Under the pieces are notes generated by a model that saw nothing but the letters and a program-made list of their open reading frames with translations, made no database searches and was not told the origin of the DNA. 64,000 nucleotides of DNA from Nitrososphaerales archaeon (GTDB taxonomy: Archaea > Thermoproteota > Nitrososphaeria > Nitrososphaerales > CADDZS01): NCBI GenBank assembly GCA_030041355.1, contig JASHNZ010000019.1:171071-235070 (forward strand), written 5' to 3'. Positions 1 through 8,272 of the stretch are shown here, in pieces. Within the stretch, counting starts at the first letter, position 1, and every line of letters starts with the position of its first letter. A program made the translations under genes and the position numbers.

Positions 1-917
1 CTCTTCAGAAACTCCGCGATCTCCCGGTCAGTCGCTCCGTTCCTAAGTAAGCCTGCTACATCGTATTCGTGTTGATCAAATAGACAGGGAACAATCTTGC
101 CGTCGGCTGTGAGCCGAATTCTATCACAGTCGGAACAGAAGGGCCTGGTAATTGAGGTGATGATTCCAAATTCTCCGCCGCCGTTCACAAATTTGTAATT
201 AATTGCAGTGCTACCCGGCTCACGTTCTAGAGGCACAATCTGATACCTGTCTCGAATCCTTGAGAGTATTTCTTCGCCAGAGACGACCTTGTTTATTCCC
301 CACTGCTTCTTGCCGTCGAAGGGCATGTACTCAATAAAGCGCATGTTGAATCCTTCATGATATGCCATTCCTGCAAAATCGAGAATTTCGTCGTCGTTGT
401 ACCCCCGGATTATAACTGCGTTGATCTTCACATTTTCAAATCCAACTTCTTTGGCTCTTCTGATCCCTTTCAGAACTTTGGCATGAGAGTTCACCTGCGT
501 AACGAAGGAAAACCTTTCGGGCTTAAGGCTATGAAGACTGACGGTGACAGATTGAAGCCCGGCTGATTTGAGATTACTCGCCTTCTCTTCCAGAAAGAAG
601 CCGTTCGTCGTTATGCCAATTCGGTGGATTCCCTCGACCTCCGTAAGCTGACTGATGAGTTTCTCGATATCCTTTCTAATCAAAGGCTCACCGCCAGACA
701 ATCTGACCCGATCGACTCCGAACCCGGCAAAGATCCTCACCAGTCGGGAAATTTCTTCAAACGAAAGGATCTTTTCATTCGGAATCCATTCGGGAGTCTC
801 CGGCATGCAAAAATTACATCTGAAATTGCACTTGTCGAGGACGGAAATGCGTAGTTTCCTTGCTACTCTGCCGTAGAAATCGACTAGGCGAAGCTCATTC
901 TCTTGGCTATCGTGCAA
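1..917 (-). CDS. moaA: GTP 3',8-cyclase MoaA (3' end beyond window)
   Basis: Radical SAM enzyme for the first step of molybdenum cofactor synthesis, converting GTP to the cyclic precursor of molybdopterin. Reading leftward from a TTG at 917 gives an N-terminal cluster motif CNFRCNFC (CxxxCxxC), an SGGEPL motif, and a second cluster region with CSDCDRIRL followed by a further Cys (VPCLF). Both clusters are needed by MoaA. An in-frame TAA lies just upstream of the TTG, so this is the only plausible start. A TATA-like AT stretch near 945-957 suggests a short leader. The last codons run off the left edge. It lies just downstream of, and on the same strand as, a molybdenum hydroxylase subunit that would use the cofactor. 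Confidence 0.93.
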   Translation of the reverse strand, partial: MHDSQENELRLVDFYGRVARKLRISVLDKCNFRCNFCMPETPEWIPNEKILSFEEISRLVRIFAGFGVDRVRLSGGEPLIRKDIEKLISQLTEVEGIHRIGITTNGFFLEEKASNLKSAGLQSVTVSLHSLKPERFSFVTQVNSHAKVLKGIRRAKEVGFENVKINAVIIRGYNDDEILDFAGMAYHEGFNMRFIEYMPFDGKKQWGINKVVSGEEILSRIRDRYQIVPLEREPGSTAINYKFVNGGGEFGIITSITRPFCSDCDRIRLTADGKIVPCLFDQHEYDVAGLLRNGATDREIAEFLK

Positions 918-977
918 GACGGATTACGGTGAAAATTGATGAAACCAATAATAAAGTTTGAGCCCCGAGACCCATTA

Positions 978-3359
978 TTAATGTGCATTTCTCTTTAGTA
1001 ATGAAAGTACCATCTCTGGTTTCGCGGGGAGCTCTAGGAATCTTTTGGCATCAAAGGTAGAAAGAGCGTCATCTATTGCATTTGTGATCGCGGCCGCTGT
1101 GGGAATGGCGGCCCCTTCTCCCAATCCTTTGAATCCGCCAAGTGTAAGGGAAGGAATTTCGATAGAGTCAACGAAAACTTCTGGCATTGAATCCGCAGTT
1201 GGCAGAAGATAATCAACGAAAGTCGAAGAAGCTAGTTGTCCGTCAGAATCGTACGCCAGCTCTTCAAGCATTGCACCACCTATTCCATGTGCGAGAGAGC
1301 CATGTACCTGTCCGTGGGCAGTCAGTGGATTAACTAGAACACCACTATCGTCGACAATGAAGTACTTGAGCAGTTTGATACTTCCAGTTTCCGGGTCGAC
1401 CTCAACAAGTGCAAGATGAGTTGCGTAACTGCAAGTCGTTGGGGCGTCCGGTTCGTAAAAGGAGATGACGTCCAGACCCGGTTCCAAGTCTTCAGGCAAT
1501 TTACTCGAGAGTCTCAGAGATACATCAGCTACTTCCCTGAAGCTGAGCGATTTGTTGGGACTTTTCTTTGATGAAATCAAGCTTTCATTAATTTGTAAAT
1601 CCTCAGACGACTCTTTCAACAAGTGTGCTGCGATCTGAAGTACCTTCTCTCTCATTTTCCTTGAAGCCTTAATGCAAGCCCCGCCAGTAGTCACAGTACC
1701 TCTGCTCGCCCATGCGCCGAAACCGTACGGCGAGTGCATAGTATCTCCTTCCTCGACAACAATATCTTCGAATTTGACGCCCAGTTCATCTGAAATTATT
1801 TGAGCAAAAACTGTCTCGTGCGCCTGACCTTGACCTGCCATGCCCAGATACGCTGTTATCTTTCCTGAAGGATCGGCACTTAACCTACAGGACTCCCATC
1901 CACCCACTGCCCACCCCAAAGGCCCTTGGAGTCTCGAAGAAGCGGGCGCCGTATATTCAACATAAGTCGCGAGGCCTAATCCAACAAATTTTTCTTCGCG
2001 CAGAAGTTTTTGCTGTTCCTTTCTAAGCTCATCATAGCGCGCCAACTTCAGTGTCCTTTTGAGTACATCCTTGTAATTCCCGGTATCATAGAGAACGCCA
2101 ATCGGTGTCCTCCATGGAAGCTCTTTTGGGTCGAGCATGTTTCGGAGACGAATCTCCACTGGATCCAGACCGAGTTTTCTTGCGGCAATGTCCATCATCC
2201 GCTCGACCACGTATGCGGCTACTGGGCGGCCAAAACCTCTGTGGGGCCCACAAGGCGCCTTGTTCGTAACTACGCACCAGAGATCAAAGTCATAATATCT
2301 CAACCTGTACGGACCAGGGATCGATGCACAGGTGAGCATCGCAGGCTGCACCTCCGTCCAAAAGGTACCTGAACTTCCAAAATCGGCAATGATCTTGTCA
2401 CGCACAGCCAGCAAGGTGCCGTCATTTTTGAAGGCGCACTCTACATAGTGGACCTGCTGTCTTTCGTGTCCTGCAACGAGCAAGTGTTCTTTTCTATCTT
2501 CGATCCATTTTACTGGCCTTCCGAGTTTCATTGATAGTATTACTGTACTTACTTCGTCCTGAAAAACTGCAGATTTTATCCCAAAGCCTCCTCCAACTTT
2601 TGGGGCGATCACTCGAATTTTATTTTCAGGAAAGTCAAGAGTTTGCGAAAGAAATGTTCTCAGGACATGAGGAAACTGAGTCGAGGCATAAACGAGAAGA
2701 GTCTTTTCAGTTCGGTCGTAACTTGCGAGAATTCCTCTTGTTTCTATCGGAGTCGGCGAATATCGGTTGCTTTCTAGCCTCTCTTTGAGTATACATTCAG
2801 CTGATCTGAACGCCTCGTCGGTTCCTTCGGTCCTGTGCTGATCGTGAAAAAGTACATTATCTTTCCACTCTTCGTAGAGAATCGCTTCACCTGGTTCAAG
2901 GAGTGACTTTTCTGCGTCAATTGTCACCGGCAGTGGCTCGTATTCGATACTGATTAGTTCAACAGCATCTTCGGCAATTGCCCTTGACGTTGCCGCGATT
3001 GCGACGATTGGCTCTCCCACGAACCTTACTTTATCTGTCGCAAGCGAAAGTCTTTCCGGAGTCCTCATTCCCGGTTTTTGCATCCAGTAGACAAGTTGCT
3101 TTGCGGTTTCTCTGCCAGTTAGAACATAAACAACACCTTCAAGCTCTCGGGCCCTCGTCGTGTCTATGCTCTTGATTCGTGCATGCGCATAAGGACTCCG
3201 AAGAAAGGCAGCATAAACCATGTTTGGAAGCTTTAGGTCGTCTGTATACCCGCCCTCGCCTCTCAAAAGCTGAAGGTCTTTCCTTGGTTTGATGCTTTTT
3301 CCAACCATCTTTTGTTCCGATAGCGGTTCGCGTAAGGCTTCTGCAATTGTTTCTGACAA
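978..3359 (-). CDS. Xanthine dehydrogenase/CO dehydrogenase-family molybdopterin-binding large subunit
   Basis: A 793-residue molybdenum hydroxylase large subunit. The N-terminal a/b hammerhead (VYAAFLRSPYAHARI) is followed by the molybdopterin-binding domain with GGGFG near residue 255. The active-site loop reads PHRGFGRP, not the CSFR loop of form I CoxL, so it is not a classical aerobic CO dehydrogenase. The catalytic Glu is kept in the GLGEGA motif near the C-terminus. Substrate unknown; the family hydroxylates purines, aldehydes and aromatic or heterocyclic compounds. Start is TTG at 3359, with a TATA-like AT stretch near 3403-3415 on this strand. The FAD and 2Fe-2S partner subunits are not in the window, so it may use partners encoded elsewhere. 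Confidence 0.9.
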   Translation of the reverse strand: MSETIAEALREPLSEQKMVGKSIKPRKDLQLLRGEGGYTDDLKLPNMVYAAFLRSPYAHARIKSIDTTRARELEGVVYVLTGRETAKQLVYWMQKPGMRTPERLSLATDKVRFVGEPIVAIAATSRAIAEDAVELISIEYEPLPVTIDAEKSLLEPGEAILYEEWKDNVLFHDQHRTEGTDEAFRSAECILKERLESNRYSPTPIETRGILASYDRTEKTLLVYASTQFPHVLRTFLSQTLDFPENKIRVIAPKVGGGFGIKSAVFQDEVSTVILSMKLGRPVKWIEDRKEHLLVAGHERQQVHYVECAFKNDGTLLAVRDKIIADFGSSGTFWTEVQPAMLTCASIPGPYRLRYYDFDLWCVVTNKAPCGPHRGFGRPVAAYVVERMMDIAARKLGLDPVEIRLRNMLDPKELPWRTPIGVLYDTGNYKDVLKRTLKLARYDELRKEQQKLLREEKFVGLGLATYVEYTAPASSRLQGPLGWAVGGWESCRLSADPSGKITAYLGMAGQGQAHETVFAQIISDELGVKFEDIVVEEGDTMHSPYGFGAWASRGTVTTGGACIKASRKMREKVLQIAAHLLKESSEDLQINESLISSKKSPNKSLSFREVADVSLRLSSKLPEDLEPGLDVISFYEPDAPTTCSYATHLALVEVDPETGSIKLLKYFIVDDSGVLVNPLTAHGQVHGSLAHGIGGAMLEELAYDSDGQLASSTFVDYLLPTADSMPEVFVDSIEIPSLTLGGFKGLGEGAAIPTAAAITNAIDDALSTFDAKRFLELPAKPEMVLSLLKRNAH

Positions 3360-3464
3360 AAACGAAGACCCGATCAGGTCAGGTCTCTACTCCCAGGGCG
3401 AGCATTAAAAATTTCTGGGAGAGTGCCAAGCTAACAATTTCAGTGAAGCGTAAAAGCTCGAGCT

Positions 3465-4385
3465 CTATGCCTCAGCTTCGATCTCTCGAACCGAGGGTTC
3501 GGCGGCTAATCCTTCCTTATCCGCAGAGATTGCATATTGTGCAATCTTGTCGGCAATACTATTTGTGGTCGCAGCTTGAGCTCCTTTGAACTCAACCGTG
3601 CCGTTTACTTCATGAACTAAAAGTTGACCATCTTGTTTTTCCATAACATCCACTCCAAGAACGCCTAGTCCGATAGTCCTAGATGCTTTTAGGACCGTAT
3701 CCTCTAATTCCCTGGTCAAGGGGCAAGCCTCAGTATGACCGCCGAGTGCCACGTTTGTTTTCCACGTATCCGCAGGCGCATATCTATACACTGAAGCAAC
3801 TATATTCTCTCCGACTGTGATGCATCTTATGTCTCTTGGAGGTCGATTGATCATTTCCTGAACATAGAATATTGACTGAATTGAATCTCCCTGTTGCTCG
3901 CGAAGCTCAATCAAGGCCTCTGCAGTCTCCCTGTCCCTTACGGGCACGACTTGACGTCCCCAACTCCCAACAATGGGTTTCATCACACATGGATAGCCCA
4001 TTGATTCGATGGCCTGCAAGGCAGATTCCGCGGAAAACGCTACTACTGTCTTCGGCGAAGGAACATTGTGTCTTGAAAGAAGCAGGCTCGTCGCCAGTTT
4101 GTTACCGCAGATGTCCAACACTTTTGCGGAATTGACCATCCGTACGCCTTGAGCTTCAAGGACCGAAGCAATATTCAGCCCTCGATAGAAACTCACGCAC
4201 CTTTCCAAAACGACAGCTGGAACCGCTTCTTCCGGGGTATCCAGACTGAGGACTTGGAGCTTGCCGTCTATCATCTGTACACTCGCGCCTCTCTCTTCGA
4301 GACGACGCGATATTTCCTTCTCCTCCCATCGGATCCTGTCGTATAGGATCCCAATGGTCTTTTTCTCGCTCACTTCACTATTCAC
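3465..4385 (-). CDS. lysX: LysW-dependent ATP-grasp ligase (LysX/ArgX family)
   Basis: RimK-like ATP-grasp enzyme that ligates alpha-aminoadipate and/or glutamate to the C-terminal Glu of LysW, starting carrier-protein-bound lysine and/or arginine synthesis. Visible features are the N-terminal ILYDRIRWEEKE segment, the ATP-grasp core (CVMKPIVGSWGR; YVQEMINRPPRDIR) and the Mg/ATP-binding HEVNGTVEF motif near residue 260. Length 306 aa; family members are about 280-300. It starts with GTG at 4385, overlapping the lysW stop region by 8 bases, so the two are translationally coupled. Substrate choice (aminoadipate versus glutamate) cannot be settled from the motif; the argG-argH context makes a role in arginine synthesis plausible. 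Confidence 0.92.
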   Translation of the reverse strand: MNSEVSEKKTIGILYDRIRWEEKEISRRLEERGASVQMIDGKLQVLSLDTPEEAVPAVVLERCVSFYRGLNIASVLEAQGVRMVNSAKVLDICGNKLATSLLLSRHNVPSPKTVVAFSAESALQAIESMGYPCVMKPIVGSWGRQVVPVRDRETAEALIELREQQGDSIQSIFYVQEMINRPPRDIRCITVGENIVASVYRYAPADTWKTNVALGGHTEACPLTRELEDTVLKASRTIGLGVLGVDVMEKQDGQLLVHEVNGTVEFKGAQAATTNSIADKIAQYAISADKEGLAAEPSVREIEAEA

Positions 4386-4554
4386 CCCAGTCTTCCTTTA
4401 CACTTTCAGCTACTTTGATCGTAACGGTTCCGTTGTTCAACGATGCGATCTCGTAATCTGCTCCGCAATCGGGGCAAGAAATAATCTCGCCTACGACGAC
4501 GTCATCGTTAATTTTCATCTTTGCCTCACATTCTAGACATTCTGCTTCTACCAT
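4378..4554 (-). CDS. lysW: Amino-group carrier protein LysW
   Basis: A 58-residue acidic carrier protein. It has an N-terminal zinc-finger-like part (ECLECEAK and SCPDCGADYE, two CxxC pairs) and ends in EDWGE, the hallmark LysW C-terminus whose terminal Glu carries the growing amino acid through its side-chain gamma-carboxyl. ATG at 4554 lies 3 bases after the argH stop, and the stop overlaps the lysX start. The order argG-argH-lysW-lysX shows that intermediates of arginine and/or lysine synthesis are handled while attached to LysW, as established for Sulfolobus and Thermus. The other LysW-pathway enzymes (LysY, LysZ, LysJ, LysK) are not in the window. Confidence 0.95.
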   Translation of the reverse strand: MVEAECLECEAKMKINDDVVVGEIISCPDCGADYEIASLNNGTVTIKVAESVKEDWGE

Positions 4555-4557
4555 CTC

Positions 4558-6123
4558 TTACTCTTTCACCTCCTCCGCTATTTTGTTTCGATTTTCACTT
4601 TGTACAATCTTTGCTACGGTTTTCTTTTCGCTTGGTTTGGTCGCATTCCCGATCTCATGATCGACCTGCTGCTTTAGTGTGTCCTTGGCAAGAATTACTT
4701 TCTTTTCCAGCTGGTCCAGTTTTATTTTCTGTTTTGAAACTAAGAGTGCGTGCGCATTGCAGCTCTTCTTAGTTAGTCTTGGGTTTGGCGATCCGATGCT
4801 TCGACGCCTAGAGAGGGTTGCCTTCGGACTAAGGATCTGCGAGAGCTCGTTCTTAGACAATGAGATTCCAAGAATTGAAGCGATTTCTTTGTCGGAACTT
4901 TGCGTAAAGACCTTTTCCAGGTGCCCGAGCGATTCAGCATGTCTTACTAGTGCGCCAACCCGAGCATGAGCTTCCCTAAAAGGCACGTTGTACTTTGAAA
5001 CCAAGTAGTCAGCGAGCTCGGTCGCAAAGAGTGTGTCGTCGCTCTGGACAGCATTCATCATGGTTTCTCGATTGAATGTCAATTCTTGGATCATTTGAGG
5101 AAGAAGATCTAGCGTGTCTCGAGTCTTGTCGACTGCGCTCCAGAGGTTTCGAGTCAGTTCTTGGAGATCCAAATTATAGCTAAGAGGTAAAGCTTTTACC
5201 ACGCCCAGTGCGCCAACCAGATCCCCCACAAGTTGGGAGGCTCTGGCACGAGCGATCTCAGGAACGATCGCATTTTTCTTTTGGGGCATCATGCTGGATG
5301 TGGCCGCAAAATTATCAGAAATTGTAGCAAAGGAAAATTCCTTGCTTGTCCAAAGCATAATCTCCTCGGCAAGCTGGCTAACGTCACTCATAATCTGTGT
5401 GCAAACGTAGATACTCTCGATGGCAAAATCCCTAGTCGAGACCGCGTCCAGCGAATTCTCAACCAGTCCATCAAAACCTAGATGCGATCCGACAGTTTTC
5501 CGATCCAAAGTAAATCCAGAGGAGGCCAACGCTCCTGCTCCCATAGGCGACTTGTTTACTCGAGAATAACACTGGAACACTCTCTCCAGATCTCTCTCCA
5601 GCGCTTCTTCATGAGCCATCAGCAGATGACCGACAGTGACAGGTTGAGCTCTTTGGAGATGCGTATATCCTGGCATAACAACCGAGGCATTTTCAAGAGC
5701 TTTTGCAATAAGGACTTGTTCAAGATGAATCAGTCCCAGAGCTAACAGAAGTAGCTCTCGCCTGAGCTCAATCCTTATCGCAGTTGCGACTTGATCATTT
5801 CTGCTTTTTCCTAGGTTTAACATTCCGCCAATCTCCTTTCCAGCATTCGAGATGACATAATCCTCAACATTCATGTGTACATCCTCTAGGAAGGGATCGA
5901 GTTTCAGATCTCTTGGAACTTTTCTAAGGGCGGCAAGCAGTTGTCCGGCAGAAGATTTCGGAATGATCTTCTGTTTGGAAAGCATGAGCACATGTGCCAT
6001 GTTGACCTCAATTACTGCTTCAAGGATCCGGGAATCAATGTCAATTGAAGAGGTGTACTTTGCCGCGCTCTTAGAAAATGACCCTAGCCTCGCTACGTGA
6101 ATTACATCTGCCTCTTTCTTCAC
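4558..6123 (-). CDS. argH: Argininosuccinate lyase with charged C-terminal extension
   Basis: Splits argininosuccinate into arginine and fumarate. The fumarase/aspartase superfamily signature is clear (SSMMPQKKN), as are THLQRAQP and the early VARLG...YTSSI segment. The open frame continues back to 6357 inside argG, but that upstream part is not ArgH-like. GTG at 6123 (MKKEADVIHVARLG) gives the expected N-terminus; in-frame TTG codons slightly upstream are alternatives. About 521 aa, longer than the usual 450-490, because after the SRRRSIGSPNPRL end of the normal fold there is a Lys/Glu-rich, probably helical tail of some 70 residues. Co-transcribed with argG, lysW and lysX. Confidence 0.93.
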   Translation of the reverse strand: MKKEADVIHVARLGSFSKSAAKYTSSIDIDSRILEAVIEVNMAHVLMLSKQKIIPKSSAGQLLAALRKVPRDLKLDPFLEDVHMNVEDYVISNAGKEIGGMLNLGKSRNDQVATAIRIELRRELLLLALGLIHLEQVLIAKALENASVVMPGYTHLQRAQPVTVGHLLMAHEEALERDLERVFQCYSRVNKSPMGAGALASSGFTLDRKTVGSHLGFDGLVENSLDAVSTRDFAIESIYVCTQIMSDVSQLAEEIMLWTSKEFSFATISDNFAATSSMMPQKKNAIVPEIARARASQLVGDLVGALGVVKALPLSYNLDLQELTRNLWSAVDKTRDTLDLLPQMIQELTFNRETMMNAVQSDDTLFATELADYLVSKYNVPFREAHARVGALVRHAESLGHLEKVFTQSSDKEIASILGISLSKNELSQILSPKATLSRRRSIGSPNPRLTKKSCNAHALLVSKQKIKLDQLEKKVILAKDTLKQQVDHEIGNATKPSEKKTVAKIVQSENRNKIAEEVKE

Positions 6124-6211
6124 TCTAGTCCGTTTGGGCGAAGTGGGCAGTTTTATCAAAAGAGTAGAACTCAATTCCTTCAGTTGTTCCTTTTGAGACG
6201 GAGTGGTAAAG

Positions 6212-7477
6212 CTAGTTTCCGTTCTTTCTTGAGGCGTTGGAATATTTTCTTGCCAAAGGAACTGCCTTGATCTTCCCATTGGTTTTCTTCTCAAGCCTCT
6301 TTTCGTTTGCAACAATTGAAGGTAGTCCCCAGAGCTGAATGAACCCGAGGGCTGCATTTTGATCGAAGGTGGAAGTCCTACCGTATGTGGAAAGCTTGTG
6401 CTGATACAGAGAGTTCTCAGACTTGCGTCCGACTACTTTCATAGTCCCTTTGTAGAACCTCACCCTTACAGTTCCGCTTACTCTTTCTTGGGTTGTCTCA
6501 ATGAACGAATCCAGTGCAATTCTCAAAGGCTCTTGCCATAGACCGGCATAGACAAGCCAGGACCACTCCTGTTCGACCTTTGATTTGAAGGCTAATTCAT
6601 GCCTGGTCAAGACTAGTTTCTCGAGATCGCTATGCGCATTTATGAGTGTCAAGGCTCCGGGACATTCGTAAACCTCTCTGGACTTTATCCCGACAAGTCT
6701 ATCCTCCATATGGTCGATGACTCCGAATCCGTTCAGACCAGCCTTCGCATTCACATAGTTAATCAGGTTCACTGGATCCGTCTTTTTCCCGTCAATAGAA
6801 ACCGGAATCCCTTTTTCAAATTCAAGATCAAGGTACTCCGGATCGTTCGGAGTGTTCTCCAGAGGAACGCACCATTCAAAGGCCTCCTGTGGTGGTTCGA
6901 CAAAAGGATCTTCAAGAGGTCCGCTTTCAATTGATCTGCCCCAAAGATTCTGATCTACAGAGAATATCGACTTCGACTCAGAAACGGGGATGCCATTTCT
7001 CTTGGCATATTTTATCTCGTCCTCACGGTTCAGATTCCATTCTCTGACAGGCGCGATAACCTTCAGCTTGGGGTTCAGAGCTTTGACAGTAACATCAAAT
7101 CTCACTTGATCATTGCCTTTTCCAGTAGATCCGTGAGCGACTGCGACCGCATTCTCCTTTTCAGCAACCTCAACAAGCTTCGTTGCAAGTAGAGGTCTAG
7201 CGAGCGCAGTACTTAACGGATAAGCTCCTTCGTAGAGACTATTGGATCTGATGCTCTTCCAAATGTAATTTTTTACAAATTCCTCTTTCGCGTCAATCGT
7301 GTGGTGATTTACGGAGCCAATCTTTTTTGATCTCTGAGCTATTTCGGATAGATCCTCTTTTTGACCAACATCGATCGTGCAAGTTACAACGTCAAAGCCG
7401 TACTTCTCTTTGATCCACTTTATCGAGACAGATGTGTCGAGGCCGCCGGAGTATGCAAGGACAACTTTTTCGGACAC
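6212..7477 (-). CDS. argG: Argininosuccinate synthase
   Basis: Joins citrulline and aspartate using ATP, the penultimate step of arginine synthesis. The PP-loop motif AYSGGLDTS is at residues 8-16, followed by GSTGKGNDQVRF near 115, both diagnostic. Length 421 aa is near the family norm of about 400-420. GTG start at 7477. First gene of the leftward argG-argH-lysW-lysX group and divergent from the regulator-argF pair. The 87-base gap between them holds a TATATA-type box and a phased GGTCA array (see 7527-7574). Confidence 0.97.
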   Translation of the reverse strand: MSEKVVLAYSGGLDTSVSIKWIKEKYGFDVVTCTIDVGQKEDLSEIAQRSKKIGSVNHHTIDAKEEFVKNYIWKSIRSNSLYEGAYPLSTALARPLLATKLVEVAEKENAVAVAHGSTGKGNDQVRFDVTVKALNPKLKVIAPVREWNLNREDEIKYAKRNGIPVSESKSIFSVDQNLWGRSIESGPLEDPFVEPPQEAFEWCVPLENTPNDPEYLDLEFEKGIPVSIDGKKTDPVNLINYVNAKAGLNGFGVIDHMEDRLVGIKSREVYECPGALTLINAHSDLEKLVLTRHELAFKSKVEQEWSWLVYAGLWQEPLRIALDSFIETTQERVSGTVRVRFYKGTMKVVGRKSENSLYQHKLSTYGRTSTFDQNAALGFIQLWGLPSIVANEKRLEKKTNGKIKAVPLARKYSNASRKNGN

Positions 7478-7510
7478 TTTGTGAAATCAAAGGAACTGGC
7501 CTCACAAAAA

Positions 7511-7525
7511 GGCATATATAATTTA
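7511..7525. promoter_or_regulatory. Shared TATA-type element of the divergent arg promoter
   Basis: GGCATATATAATTTAC is nearly symmetric and could serve as a TATA box in either direction. It lies about 45 bases before the rightward TTG start at 7565 and about 40 bases before the leftward argG GTG at 7477. The assignment rests only on sequence and spacing. Confidence 0.6.
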
Positions 7526-7526
7526 C

Positions 7527-7574
7527 GGTCAACGTTTGCTGATACAGGTCATAGATGACCGATATTGGTCAACG
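7527..7574. promoter_or_regulatory. Candidate operator: GGTCA half-sites at exact 20-bp spacing
   Basis: GGTCAACG starts at 7527 and again at 7567. Midway, at 7547-7560, is the perfect palindrome GGTCATAGATGACC. The three GGTCA units therefore start at 7527, 7547 and 7567, two DNA turns apart, and the last one overlaps the TTG start codon of the downstream gene. This looks like a cooperative regulator-binding site controlling argG-argH-lysW-lysX and/or the regulator-argF pair. The neighbouring HTH-ACT-like protein is the obvious candidate to bind it. Confidence 0.6.
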
Positions 7575-8272
7575 AGCAAATTTCGATCTCAAAGACCGTA
7601 AAACAGGTAATCAATAACGACCTCTCTTTGCAAGATGCGCTGACTAGGAGGTACGCGAACTACACGGCAATCGCGAGGATCATCAAGCCAAAAGTCGAGA
7701 GGGATTTAGGTAGAAAGATCAATTTCGAGTCGCTTGTTACTTCGGTCAAACGTGTTAAACCCCGATTCGAGTTGGCCCAAGCTCGAGGGATTGAAAACGT
7801 GCTGGCCCAAAGCGTAGTCAATGTGCGAACAGATGTCGCTAAACTTAGCATCGAGAAGTCAAAACGATCTTTAGATTCTGCAAGAAATCTCATGGCTTCT
7901 TACCAAGAGGAATTTTTGCAGATTTCAGAGAGCAATGCCGCAATTACGATGGTATTTGATCAGAAACTACTTCCTAGGGTCCACAAGCATTTCAACGATG
8001 ATGATATACTGGACGAACAGTCAGATCTAGCAGCTGTAATAATTCACAGCCCCGTCGAGATAGTCCGAACTGCTGGTGTGGTCCTTACGATCTACGCAAA
8101 AATTGCAGAAAACCACGTGAACATTGAAGACACTGTTAGCTGTTTTACGGACACAATTATCGTAATCAGGATGGGCGAAGTAACGAGAACCTTCTCCACG
8201 CTGACAGATCTGATTTCGGAAAACAGAATGAAATTAAAAAGGCACCCGATCAAAGGAGAAATACCAAAATGA
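7565..8272 (+). CDS. Candidate HTH-ACT-type regulatory protein
   Basis: A 235-residue protein I cannot name. Residues 1-60 (SISKTVKQVI...QDALTRRYANYTAIARIIK) look like a small helix-turn-helix unit. The middle is helical and Lys/Arg-rich. The last 80 residues (DLAAVIIHSPVEIVRTAGVVLTIYAKIAENHVNIED...) have the strand-helix-strand pattern and the N/D-type loop of ACT domains, which sense amino acids. TTG start at 7565; its 3' end overlaps argF by ATGA, so it is translationally coupled to an arginine gene. The overlapping GGTCA array and divergent argG support a local regulator of arginine/lysine genes. Function is inference. Confidence 0.7.
   Translation: MVNEQISISKTVKQVINNDLSLQDALTRRYANYTAIARIIKPKVERDLGRKINFESLVTSVKRVKPRFELAQARGIENVLAQSVVNVRTDVAKLSIEKSKRSLDSARNLMASYQEEFLQISESNAAITMVFDQKLLPRVHKHFNDDDILDEQSDLAAVIIHSPVEIVRTAGVVLTIYAKIAENHVNIEDTVSCFTDTIIVIRMGEVTRTFSTLTDLISENRMKLKRHPIKGEIPK

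Noticed and set aside
978..3359. Aerobic CO dehydrogenase (CoxL)
   Set aside because: The active-site loop lacks the form I CSFR sequence and no coxM/coxS genes are adjacent.
6124..6357. N-terminal extension of ArgH (open frame back to 6357)
   Set aside because: Most of it overlaps argG in another frame and has no ArgH similarity; the homologous N-terminus begins near 6123.
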